Program-made: the position numbers and the translations under genes
Origin: Agapanthus africanus
Taxonomy: Eukaryota > Streptophyta > Magnoliopsida > Asparagales > Amaryllidaceae
Length of the DNA stretch: 64,000 bases
Assembly (NCBI GenBank): GCA_030015575.1
Contig: JASDDO010000016.1
Span: 178,186,815 to 178,250,814 of the forward strand
Direction of reading: 5' to 3'
In this document: piece by piece, positions 55,243 to 64,000 of the stretch
Layout of the letters: each line of letters opens with the position of its first letter
Numbering within the stretch: the first letter of the stretch is position 1
Notes under the pieces: model-generated
The model's database searches: none
What the model saw: the letters and a program-made list of their open reading frames with translations, nothing else
Told to the model about the DNA's origin: nothing

Positions 55243-58200
55243 ATGACTGGACTTAAGTTACTTTTAGAGAAAAATATACTGACGGGGCCAAACTATAAAG
55301 ATTGGCTGCGGAATGTCAAGATGGCTTTGACCTATGACAAACTGGGGTACGTCCTCACCGCTACGGCACCTGCTGTCCCTGGTCCCAAATCCAGCAATGC
55401 GGATAAGGAAATCCGCAAAACCTGGGATTTAGATTGCGCGAGAGCCAAGTGCATCGTGCTTGCCTCGATGAATAATGAACATCAGAGGAGGCACGAGGAT
55501 ATGTCCCTAGATGGCATATTTCTCCATACAAAGGAACTTTATGGAGAGCAATCTCGTATAGCAAGATACGAGACCTCTAAGAAATTGTTTCGAGCGAGGT
55601 TGGCTGTCGGGTCATCGGTAGGTGAACATGTCCTACAGATGATTGGCTATATAGAAGAGCTCGCAGACCTTGGGACGACTTTGGATAATGAGCTCTATAC
55701 AGACCTTGTTCTCCAGTCCCTTCCTCCCACCTACGCCCAGTTTATCCTCAACTTCAATCTTCAAGGAAAAGAAGTTGAACTTGCGGAACTCCTGAACATG
55801 TTAAGGAGTGCGGAGGGCACCTTGCAGAAGGCAAGGGAAACACCCGCTATGTTTGTTGGCGGTTCATCTTCTTCCGGGTCCAAGGCTAGGGCCAAAGGAA
55901 GGAAGAAGAAGGCCGCACCCAGACCTAGAGGAGGTGTTAGTAAGGTGGGAGGGAAGGGAAAGAAAAAGAAAGCAGTACCGATAGTTGGTCAGGATGAGTG
56001 CTTCCATTGTCACAGGAAAGGGCACTGGAAGAAGGATTGCAAGGCGTGGAACGCCAAGAACCAGGAACCGAAGCAAGCTGTGGCTTCGACTTCAGGTGTG
56101 TTTGTAATTGAGAATTGTCTGTCGATCAACTCTACTTCCTGGGTATTGGATACCGGGTCAGGATCTCATATTTGCAATTCATTGCAGGCACTGAGAAACC
56201 GTAGAGTGCTGAAGGAAGGTGATATGATCCTCAGGGTTGCTAACGGAGCTAGCGTGGGAGCTGCGTCCGTCGGGGATTATCACCTAGGATTGACGAGTGG
56301 ACACATTTTGGTTTTACATAACTGTTATTTTGTACCCAGCTTAACGTGTAATATCATATCAGTTTCCTTGTTATCAAATAAAGGTTATGATTTCACGTTT
56401 GTAAGAGATGTTGTCAACATCCACCTTAATCATGGTTTGATTGGGTCCGGTACTCTAAATAACGGCATATATGTGTTAAACCAACTCCAAATTTTCAATG
56501 TCCAGAACACACTAAAAAGAAAGTCTCCAGATTTAAATAAAGCTTTCTTATGGCATTGTAGACTGGGTCACATCAATGAGAGAAGGTTGACTAAGTTGCA
56601 TAGAGAAGGATATTTGGACACGTTCGAATATCAAACTTATGACACTTGTCAATCTTGTCTCAAAGGAAAGATGACAAAGACTCCATTCACTGGACAAGGA
56701 GTAAGAGCGAGCGAGCTCTTAGGACTCATACACAGTGATGTATGCGGTCCAATGTCTACACATACGAGAGGTGGTTTTTCCTATTTCATTACTTTCACGG
56801 ATGATTACTCAAGATACGGATTCATTTATCTGATGAAACATAAATCCGAGACTTTTGAGAAATTCCAGGAGTATAAGAATGAAGTAGAAAACCAAACCGG
56901 CAAAAGTATAAAGACACTTAGATCTGATCGAGGTGGAGAATACTTGAGTGCCGAGTTCCTAGGTTACCTAAAAGAGAAAGGAATTCTCTCTCAGCTTACT
57001 CCTCCATACACTCCACAGCATAACGGTGTATCGGAGAGACGGAATCGAACCCTATTGGATATGGTACGATCCATGATGAGTAATGCTGAGTTACCGCGAT
57101 CTTTCTGGGGTTATGCGCTTGAATCAGCGGCATATCTTCTGAACAGAGCTCCTACCAAGACTGTGCCTACCACTCCATATCAGATGTGGACTGGGAAGAA
57201 ACCCCATCTTCAGCATATGAAGATTTGGGGATGTCCAGCTTTTGTTAAAAAGCAGCATGTGGACAAGCTCGAGGCACGATCAGTAAAATGTATGTTTGTG
57301 GGATATCCAAAGAACTCCAAGGGATATTATTTCTATTACGCAGAGGAACAAAAGGTTTTTGTTTCTCGTAATGCCCATTTTCTGGAAAATCAGTTTTTAG
57401 AAAAGGAAATAAGTGGGAGCGAAATAGAACTGGAAGAAATTCCAGAACCACAAACTGCTACTGAAAGTTTGGTAGAACCAGAGGTTCAAGAAGAACAGAA
57501 CATTCCCGCACCCCTCCGCAGGAGTAGTAGGCCGTCTCGTCCGCCTGAGAGATACTACGGTTTTCTCATTGACGGGGATAGAGAGGATTGCATCATAGAT
57601 GATGATGAACCTACTGACTTCAGGCAGGCCATCCAGAGCGGCGACTCGGTACGATGGCTAGATGCAATGCGGACCGAAATGGAGTCCATGTACACCAACA
57701 AAGTATGGACTTTGGACTTTGCTCCAGATGGGGTAAAACCCATAGGATGCAAATGGATCTTCAAGAAAAAGATTGGTGTAGATGGACAGGTGGAAACCTA
57801 TAAGGCTAGACTTGTTGCAAAGGGTTTTCGTCAAAGACCTGGTTTGGACTATGACGAAACTTTTTCTCCAGTGGCTATGCTCAAATCCATTCGGGTCCTT
57901 CTTGCTATTGCTGCCTTCCATGATTATGAAATCTGGCAGATGGACGTAAAGACGGCTTTTCTGAATGGAAATTTAGAAGAGAGCGTCTATATGGATCAGC
58001 CAGAGGGTTTCAATCAGAGTGGGAGCAGCGGGAAAGTATGCAAGCTGCTTAAGTCCATTTATGGACTAAAGCAGGCATCGCGGAGTTGGAACATCTGTTT
58101 TGATGAGACAGTCAAAGAATATGACTTTATCAAAAATCCAGATGAACCGTGCATATATAGTAAAGTTGTGGCCAGAAGTGTCGTATTCCTCGTCTTGTAC

Positions 58201-59184
58201 GTGGATGACATTCTATTGATAGGAAATGACATTCCTATGCTGCAATCTGTCAAAGGATTCTTGTCACACAGGTTCTCCATGAAAGACCTGGGTGATGCCT
58301 CTTACATTCTGGGGATCCGGATCTATCGTGATAGATCCAAGAGGATGTTGGGACTTTCGCAGTCCAGGTATATCGACACTGTACTGAAAAGATTCAGTAT
58401 GGAAGATTCAAAGCGCGGTAATCTACCGGCTTGTCACGGAATCACCCTCTCCAAAGAGATGTCTCCCAAGACTGATTTGGAAAGGGAACGCATGTCTATT
58501 ATACCCTACGCTTCTGCGGTAGGCTCTATAATGTATGCGATGTTGTGTACCAGACCAGATGTAGCTTACGCACTAAGCGTGGTAAGCCGGTATCAGTCAG
58601 ACCCAGGGGAGAAGCACTGGATAGCAGTAAAGAACATTCTCAAGTACCTAAGGAGGACTAAGGAGATGTTCTTGGTTTACGGCGGAAAAGACCTCAGGTT
58701 GGAGGCCTTTGCTGATTCCGGCTTCCAGAGTGATAAGGACGATTCCAAGTCCATGTCGGGATATGTCTTTACCCTCAATGGAGGGGCGGTGTGCTGGAAG
58801 AGCTCCAAGCAGGACACCGTTGCTGACTCGACGATGGAAGCGGAGTATATAGCTGCTTGCGATGCCGCAAAAGAAGCAGTCTGGATGAAGAAGTTCCTAA
58901 CAGAACTTCAGGTGGTTCCTACCATAGTTGATCCAATACCTCTGTATTGCGACAACAACGGAGCTATAGCTTTAGCGAAGGAACCAAGGTCCCATCAGAA
59001 GTCCAGACACATCTTGAGGCGGTATCACCTGATCAGGGAGATCATTGATCGTCAGGAGATCGAGGTTCGGAGAGTTGCTTCAGAAGAGAACATTGCTGAT
59101 CCATTCACGAAGGCCCTTCCTCAGATTCAGTTCGAGAGGCTACTCGAGATCATTGGTCTGCGATATGCCAGTACATGGCCCTAG
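55243..59184 (+). CDS. Ty1/copia gag-pol polyprotein (element D), apparently intact
   Basis: 1313 codons from the ATG of MTGLKLLLEK; an in-frame ATG 48 bases earlier would add 16 hydrophobic residues encoded by the CT tract and has no counterpart in E. Order (residues from 55243): Gag with LTGPNYKDW near 13-21 and a UBN2-like region to about 200; zinc knuckle CFHCHRKGHWKKDC at 253-266; protease DTGSG at 303; HHCC at H438, H443, C469, C472; integrase D499, D562, E598 with the usual 35-residue gap between the last two; RT with DVKTAFLNG near 901 and YVDD at 986-989; RNase H D1158, E1199, D1237. The protein would form particles, copy the RNA and insert the DNA. No frameshift or stop. The clade within copia (Tork/Angela-like) is a guess. 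Confidence 0.96.
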   Translation: MTGLKLLLEKNILTGPNYKDWLRNVKMALTYDKLGYVLTATAPAVPGPKSSNADKEIRKTWDLDCARAKCIVLASMNNEHQRRHEDMSLDGIFLHTKELYGEQSRIARYETSKKLFRARLAVGSSVGEHVLQMIGYIEELADLGTTLDNELYTDLVLQSLPPTYAQFILNFNLQGKEVELAELLNMLRSAEGTLQKARETPAMFVGGSSSSGSKARAKGRKKKAAPRPRGGVSKVGGKGKKKKAVPIVGQDECFHCHRKGHWKKDCKAWNAKNQEPKQAVASTSGVFVIENCLSINSTSWVLDTGSGSHICNSLQALRNRRVLKEGDMILRVANGASVGAASVGDYHLGLTSGHILVLHNCYFVPSLTCNIISVSLLSNKGYDFTFVRDVVNIHLNHGLIGSGTLNNGIYVLNQLQIFNVQNTLKRKSPDLNKAFLWHCRLGHINERRLTKLHREGYLDTFEYQTYDTCQSCLKGKMTKTPFTGQGVRASELLGLIHSDVCGPMSTHTRGGFSYFITFTDDYSRYGFIYLMKHKSETFEKFQEYKNEVENQTGKSIKTLRSDRGGEYLSAEFLGYLKEKGILSQLTPPYTPQHNGVSERRNRTLLDMVRSMMSNAELPRSFWGYALESAAYLLNRAPTKTVPTTPYQMWTGKKPHLQHMKIWGCPAFVKKQHVDKLEARSVKCMFVGYPKNSKGYYFYYAEEQKVFVSRNAHFLENQFLEKEISGSEIELEEIPEPQTATESLVEPEVQEEQNIPAPLRRSSRPSRPPERYYGFLIDGDREDCIIDDDEPTDFRQAIQSGDSVRWLDAMRTEMESMYTNKVWTLDFAPDGVKPIGCKWIFKKKIGVDGQVETYKARLVAKGFRQRPGLDYDETFSPVAMLKSIRVLLAIAAFHDYEIWQMDVKTAFLNGNLEESVYMDQPEGFNQSGSSGKVCKLLKSIYGLKQASRSWNICFDETVKEYDFIKNPDEPCIYSKVVARSVVFLVLYVDDILLIGNDIPMLQSVKGFLSHRFSMKDLGDASYILGIRIYRDRSKRMLGLSQSRYIDTVLKRFSMEDSKRGNLPACHGITLSKEMSPKTDLERERMSIIPYASAVGSIMYAMLCTRPDVAYALSVVSRYQSDPGEKHWIAVKNILKYLRRTKEMFLVYGGKDLRLEAFADSGFQSDKDDSKSMSGYVFTLNGGAVCWKSSKQDTVADSTMEAEYIAACDAAKEAVWMKKFLTELQVVPTIVDPIPLYCDNNGAIALAKEPRSHQKSRHILRRYHLIREIIDRQEIEVRRVASEENIADPFTKALPQIQFERLLEIIGLRYASTWP

Positions 59185-59187
59185 TGC

Positions 59188-59198
59188 AAGTGGGAGAT
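59188..59198 (+). other. Element D polypurine tract
   Basis: AAGTGGGAGAT directly before the 3' LTR, three bases after the stop codon of gag-pol. Confidence 0.95.
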
Positions 59199-61080
59199 TG
59201 TTAGTGTTTATGCCCTAGAAGGCCATTACTGTATCATACTAGCTTGTATATTACTTAATGGAAGCTTGGGATATTCACATGTATATAACAGTCTTGCTAA
59301 ACATGGTAGTATGCTACTTGGTTTTTCTATCTTAATATGTGAGTATACGTATTGATAGAGCTCTTAGGATCTTGCTTGGCTACCAGCGTTGTGATGGCAG
59401 TCACACTAGTGGGGGCTGGGTAGTCTACAAGCACATCCTTATTCAGGTCCCTGGTCGTTGGATTATCGAGACAGAGCATCGATACTCCGGAGTAGACTAG
59501 TGTGTACGCTTCTCATCCCAGTTGGGGAGATGGTCTGTCCCACAGCCGTCAGTACGTCGTACTGGAGATAGTATACAGGTGCTCGTTAGGTTACGGGTAC
59601 ACCGGACAGGACTCACAGGGAACTGTTGGTTGGTTTGATACCAGTCGTCAGTGAACAGTTCCCAGGTGACATGAGTACAGCGTAGTCCGCAGACTTGACA
59701 CTGCTACTTCGCCTCGAGTGTGTCCCACTGTTCTTAGATTGCTACCCTACCACGGCTCAAAGGAGTCGTGCAAACAGGTAGCAGTTGGGTGCAGTCCCGA
59801 GCACTTGGAGGCAGTGGCGGTTAGACAGGATTCGTCCCTCCCGGTATTGGGAGTAGATATCGTGCTGTGTCAGAGAGCCATTACGCAAAGTCCCTGGCCA
59901 GGGCAAGCGAGATTTGCTGGTAGGTTCCAGCAGTTTCTCAGGGTGTAATGGGCTTCACTCCGACACGACTTATACCGCTATTAGGGGACTGACGCTTGCC
60001 GCCCCCCTAGGCCCGATATGCGATAGTCATGGACGAACGGACCGGACTGTATGGAGATTGTCACATCAGACTCAGTAGGAGTTCGGATGGGTTTACTCAT
60101 CGGCCTTCTTATCGACAACTACCTGGGGACCGTTACGTACAGCTAGTGCCGCTTGCGGTCTGTGGTTAAACCCACTGCCAGCGTAGTAGTCGAGTCTCTA
60201 GAGTCCCACACAGAGAGTTTCCTACTCCAGGCGAAACGATATAGAGGTTGCATGGTTTTGCGACAAAGGGTTCGGACACATACGTGCGTTTACGCGCGTA
60301 CGACTTTCGGACAGTTTTTACCAGTCGGCTTTGGTTTAAGCCAGTTACTGGTATCCGGTTATTGGATTTTTACAGTCTAAAGTTTTTCCGTATTTTTACG
60401 GATCGGAGGGGCGTTCTCGTAATTACTCGAGAAGCTTCTAGAAGATGTGACTAAGGAGGTTTGTTTTGGAAAGAGAGTGAGTCATAGTGGTGATTCATTC
60501 ACTTCATTAATGCACATTTATTGCTTAATGACTCATGTTAATGAATCATCACAAGATATTTTGTGAAGCATGCTTATTCATTTCTTTTATTCATTTGTTG
60601 AAAATAAGAATGCTTCATATTATTATGATACACTCTCTCTCTTCTCTCATTATCATATTACACATTCTCTCTCCTCAAGCTCTCATCTTCAAACCCTAAT
60701 CCTTAATCCTCATGTGTTGAGATCAAAGGATTAGTTAGACTAAACAATCCATAACCTTCACTCTTTATCATCCTATCATCTTTGATTAGCAATCAAAGTT
60801 GATTAGTTACCTCAAGTTAGAGGTTTAGCTTGGAGTTTCGCTCTCGGGTGGATCGTCTACTACCTAGAGAAGGCCGAGGAGAACCAAGGAGGACATAAAG
60901 AAGAAGGACCGGTTCATTAGGTATAATCCCTAATCACTTATGTAAAGAAACTCATAGAATACGGTTTTTTAGGGTTTAGCTTCGATTCATGCGGTTAGTC
61001 GATGTTTGTTGTTTAAACTTGATAAGTTTTTGTAAATTCCGCCTCCCCATAAGTACTGGGGTGTACAACATCGACTTACA
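59199..61080 (+). repeat. Element D 3' LTR
   Basis: Same length as the 5' LTR and identical in every part I compared (offset 7857). Confidence 0.97.
60431..60443 (+). promoter_or_regulatory. Heat-shock element in D 3' LTR
   Basis: GAAgcTTCtaGAA, as in the 5' LTR. Confidence 0.6.
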
Positions 61081-63096
61081 GTACATGTTCAGGTGACTGA
61101 TTGCATGTTACACTTTGATAGAGCCCTTAGGATCTTGCTTTACTACCAACAGTATGAGGGCGATCATATACGTGAGAGTTGGGTAGTTTATATGCATATC
61201 CTTAATTGTGGTCCCTAGTCGTGGGAGTTTCGAGACAGGGCATCGATACTCCGGAGTAGACTAGTGTGTACAGTCGAGACCCCGACGAGGGGCGGTGGCC
61301 GGTCTCACAAGCCACTGGTGTCAGTTGGATCACCTAAGATGTATACAGGTGCTCATTGGGTTATGAGTACACCGGACAGGACTCGCCGGGAATCTGCTAG
61401 TTAGTATTATATCTATCGTCAGATAGCAGTTCCCTGGTGACATGTGTACAGGTTAGTTCATCGACCTGAGGTCGTCATTTGTCTCGTGTGAGTTCCCACT
61501 GTGCTTTGATTTCTACCCTACCACGGCTCAAAGGAGTCGTGCAAACAGGTAGCTTTTGGGTACAGTCCCGAGCCATATGGAGGCACGTGAGCGGATCGGC
61601 AGGGGATTCGTCTCTCCCGGTATTGGGGGCGAGATCGTGCTGTGTCTAGGAGAGCCATTACGCAAAGCCCTCGGCCGAGGCAGGAGATTTACTGGTAGGT
61701 ATTCCAGTAGTATCTCAGGGCGTTCTGGGCTACACTCCGACACGACTTATACTGCTAATGGGGGTCTGACGTTACTAGCCCTCTAGGCGGATATGCGATA
61801 CTCATTGACGAACGGACCGGACTGTATATACATTGTCACTGTTAGGCTCAGTAGGGTTTTCGGAGGAGTTCGCTCATCGGTCTCCCTTGAGTTCGCTCCT
61901 CGGCCACCCTTGAGGTCAGTCCATGGGCAGCCGTTACGCATAGCTAGTGCCGCTGACGGTTTGTGGTTAAACCCACTGCCAGGGTGCTGACGAGTCATTA
62001 GAGTCCCCCACAGACAGTTTCCCAAGTTCGGGCGAAACGTTGTAGAGGCCGTATGGTTTTATGGCAGGGTTCGGAAAATGCACGTGCGTTTACGCACGTG
62101 TCGATTTTCGGACAGATGATACTGGTCGGCTTTGGTTTAAGCCGGATCCGAGTATTATATTGAGTAGGTATAATATCTTTGTCTCAGTTGCATTTGTATT
62201 CGGTCGTAATACAAATGCGGGTATATTTATACAGTTTCGGGGTTGTCCTGAAATTCGTTTCAGGATCACTTTTGGAAGTTGCCAGTTTCCAGTTTTCTAT
62301 CAGCCGTCTTTTAACATTCGGTTAAAGACGGATTTATCTTTTCTTCAGATATGAGTGAGTCATCATTCTAGAAGCTTCTAGAAGTGATGATGAGGCATAT
62401 GACTCATTAGTGCATTAATGGTTTCATTAAAGGCATGATGAGGTGTTTAAGTGACTCATGGTTTTCATTAATGAGTTTTGTTTAGCTAAGGATATTTCTT
62501 CTTGATCTTTTGAGTGAGAAGCTTTCTTATACTCACCCTTTGCTCCTACACTCACTCTCCTCCTCTATATATGATAAGCCTCCTCTCTCTCTCCAAATAT
62601 ACTCTCTCTCACTTGTTGATTTCATCGGTTAGAAAAGATATGATAGTTTTGGGGTGTATGGAATTCATAGTTCATTTCATTCCATCACCCGATTTCCATG
62701 GCAACTTCATTAACCGATCGTCCACGGATTTGGACGAAGTGAGACAAAGTCATCTACTCATTCTCTACATCATTCTTGGTCGTCTCTTTTAGCAAACTTG
62801 ACGATCGAGTTGCCTCGAGTCAGAGGCGGGAGCCCGTTTAAAGAACCGATCATGTGGTGCCACTTCGACGAGGACATCGGCGATCGACGAGATCGGAGCA
62901 GCCGCAACGGAGCGTGGGATGATGGTTGAAGAACGAAGGACTCGGATCGTTCGGTATAACCATTCTACACTCTTTACAGTTTGTTAGTTTAGCAATAATG
63001 GCAGATCCGGGTTAAAGTATACGATAGCGCCAAGTTAAAAGTTTTTGTTCCGCATTTGGCGTCTGTAGACTGCCGGGGCGCTAGCGTAGACTTACA
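61081..63096 (+). repeat. Element C 3' LTR, right part
   Basis: Resumes with GTACA (61081-61085, target duplication of D) and follows C's 5' LTR to GTAGACTTACA. Confidence 0.96.
62366..62383 (+). promoter_or_regulatory. Four-unit heat-shock element in C 3' LTR
   Basis: TTCtaGAAgcTTCtaGAA, as at 45099-45116. Confidence 0.65.
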
Positions 63097-63101
63097 CATT
63101 T
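63097..63101. repeat. Target duplication of C, right copy
   Basis: CATTT directly after C's 3' LTR. Confidence 0.92.
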
Positions 63102-63387
63102 GATGTGCTGTGATAGATACTGTATATAGTATATATGATATATTATATAGGCGTTACTTATGTTTTACACCTGCGCTAGCCCTGCCCCGCTCTGCCGTTA
63201 GTTACATAACCTAACGGTGCACGAGGGGACATCGAGGCAAATGCGGATGGCATAAGTGTACGTCGTATTTATCTGTGATGTTTAGGTGACTTAAACGATG
63301 GGACTTCATTAATGTGATTAATGAAAGAAAAGAAACCTAAAAGATGTTGTAGAATCAAATTTTTCAAAAAGGGTAGCTACAGTTTTG

Positions 63388-63625
63388 CTTTGCATAGTGA
63401 TATATATGATATATCTCGCACCTTATTCGATGAGGAAAGAGCCGAGATCCCTTCACCGGGAGTGACCTCTTTAGCAAAACTGGCAGATGCTACTACGCTC
63501 GGTTTGCTTTTGATTGCTTTTGGAGTTTTGCTTTGCATAGTGATGTATATGATATATCCTGCACCTTATTTCATAAGGAAAGAGCCGAGATCCCTTCACC
63601 GGGAGTGACCTCTTTAGCAAAACTA
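63388..63625 (+). repeat. Doubled hairpin unit (element G leader)
   Basis: Two copies with GCCGAGATCCCTTCACCGGG followed by AGTGACCTCTTTAGCAAAACT, about 150 bp apart. Confidence 0.8.
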
Positions 63626-63760
63626 ATGAAAGCTTCAAAATCACTCCATTTCAAATTTCACTAGATTCTACAACGATATCAAGTTCATTACGCAATAGGT
63701 TTTCAGAAAAACCTGTCGTAGCCCACCGTCATTTCAGATAAGTCCTACTTAGTATTCGTG

Positions 63761-63969
63761 CTACGTTTGTTGGCCTGCGTCAAGGCGTAGTGTGCGGTAG
63801 CTAACTAGTATTTATCTGCTTATGCGTATGATGCAGATTGGATTAAGGTAGTCGTGCGACTTTGTTGGCCTGCGTCACGGGTCGTACGGGTGGGTTTAAT
63901 TCAATCAAGAAATGACGGGTTGAACTTGACTAGCGCACTATGGTTTGTTGGCCTGCGTCAAGGTCATGG
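63761..63969 (+). promoter_or_regulatory. Triple-hairpin array, loop CTGC (element G)
   Basis: TTGGC-CTGC-GTCAA within 63767-63785 and 63945-63963, and TTGGC-CTGC-GTCAC within 63862-63880. Outer stems: CTACG/CGTAG where E has CTATG/CATAG (a paired change), and GCGAC/GTCGT for the middle copy. Confidence 0.82.
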
Positions 63970-64000
63970 GACGCTAGGGGAAAAATATTATCGGGAATTT

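Larger units (their letters stand above)
51342..61080 (+). mobile_element. Element D: intact-looking autonomous Ty1/copia element
   Basis: 9739-bp element with LTRs 51342-53223 and 59199-61080 (1882 bp each, no differences found), flanked by GTACA. It has a primer site, leader, uninterrupted gag-pol with all motifs and a polypurine tract. It is inserted in C's 3' LTR. It is the best candidate for an active element in the window and a possible source of proteins for the non-autonomous elements. Confidence 0.97.
43680..63096 (+). mobile_element. Element C: non-autonomous Ty1/copia element, 3' LTR split by D
   Basis: Complete element of the A/B group, plus strand, inserted in G's leader with CATTT on both sides. 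5' LTR 43680-45829 (2150 bp). The 3' LTR is 51203-51341 plus 61081-63096, also 2150 bp after removing D and one GTACA. I found one difference between the LTRs (near 45391/62658), so the insertion is very recent. The interior has a leader, filler and collapsed pol only. The 9.7-kb element D sits in the 3' LTR. Confidence 0.95.
40015..64000 (+). mobile_element. Element G: Ty1/copia element, interrupted by C, runs off the window
   Basis: Plus-strand element with 5' LTR 40015-42229, primer site 42231, leader 42244-43679, then C (43680-63096), then more leader 63097-64000. Its genes and 3' LTR lie beyond the right edge. It is inserted in the integrase region of H; GATGT at 40010-40014 should be its left target duplication. 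Confidence 0.9.
63102..64000 (+). other. Element G leader, second part
   Basis: Continues G after C. It contains a CGTTAG/CTAACG hairpin near 63196-63216, the doubled hairpin unit (about 63388-63482 and 63529-63625) and the triple-hairpin array (63761-63969). It stops at the window edge before any gag. Confidence 0.8.

Overview
The window is plant nuclear DNA made entirely of nested LTR retrotransposons. I see no host gene, tRNA, rRNA, CRISPR array or bacterial feature. The evidence is plant-type Ty1/copia polyproteins, primer sites matching the 3' end of plant initiator tRNA-Met (TGGTATCAGAGCC and one-base variants), AAGTGGGAGAT polypurine tracts, 1.7-2.3 kb LTRs bounded by TG...CA, and 5-bp target duplications. 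This looks like gene-poor heterochromatin of a repeat-rich angiosperm; the species cannot be read from it.

Eight elements are named A-H here. F (copia, +, decayed) is the oldest host and spans 18675-36463. B (copia, -, no working genes, 10268-18674) sits in F's 5' LTR, and A (same family, -, 1-10267) sits in B's LTR. E (copia, +, 20557-30204, open 1282-codon gag-pol) sits near the end of F's 5' LTR. F's 3' LTR is broken at 36463 by H, a minus-strand Ty3/gypsy element (LTR 36464-38142, integrase end 39639-40013). H is broken by G (copia, +, from 40015, running off the right edge). G's leader is broken by C (copia, +, 43680-63096, no working genes), and C's 3' LTR is broken by D (copia, +, 51342-61080, open gag-pol, LTRs with no difference that I could find). 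The chain F>H>G>C>D is five levels deep.

A, B and C are one non-autonomous group. They share the same collapsed pol and the same unexplained filler DNA, yet their LTR pairs are nearly identical (A, C) or about 1% apart (B). They therefore moved recently using proteins supplied by others. D is the best candidate for a working element; E has an open frame but a damaged Gag.

The most unusual content is in the roughly 2-kb untranslated leaders. Seven of seven copia elements carry, in the same place, three hairpins about 85-95 nt apart. Their stems change by compensatory pairs and their apical loop is identical in all three hairpins of one element but differs between elements: CAAA in A, B and D; TTTC in E; CTGC in G; CTCC in F; CCTTA in C. 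About 200 nt after the primer site most leaders also hold a long GC-rich hairpin, and between E and D an 81-bp segment carrying it has been precisely inverted while its flanks stayed collinear. Several LTRs carry perfect heat-shock elements (GAAnnTTCnnGAA), as in heat-activated plant copia elements.
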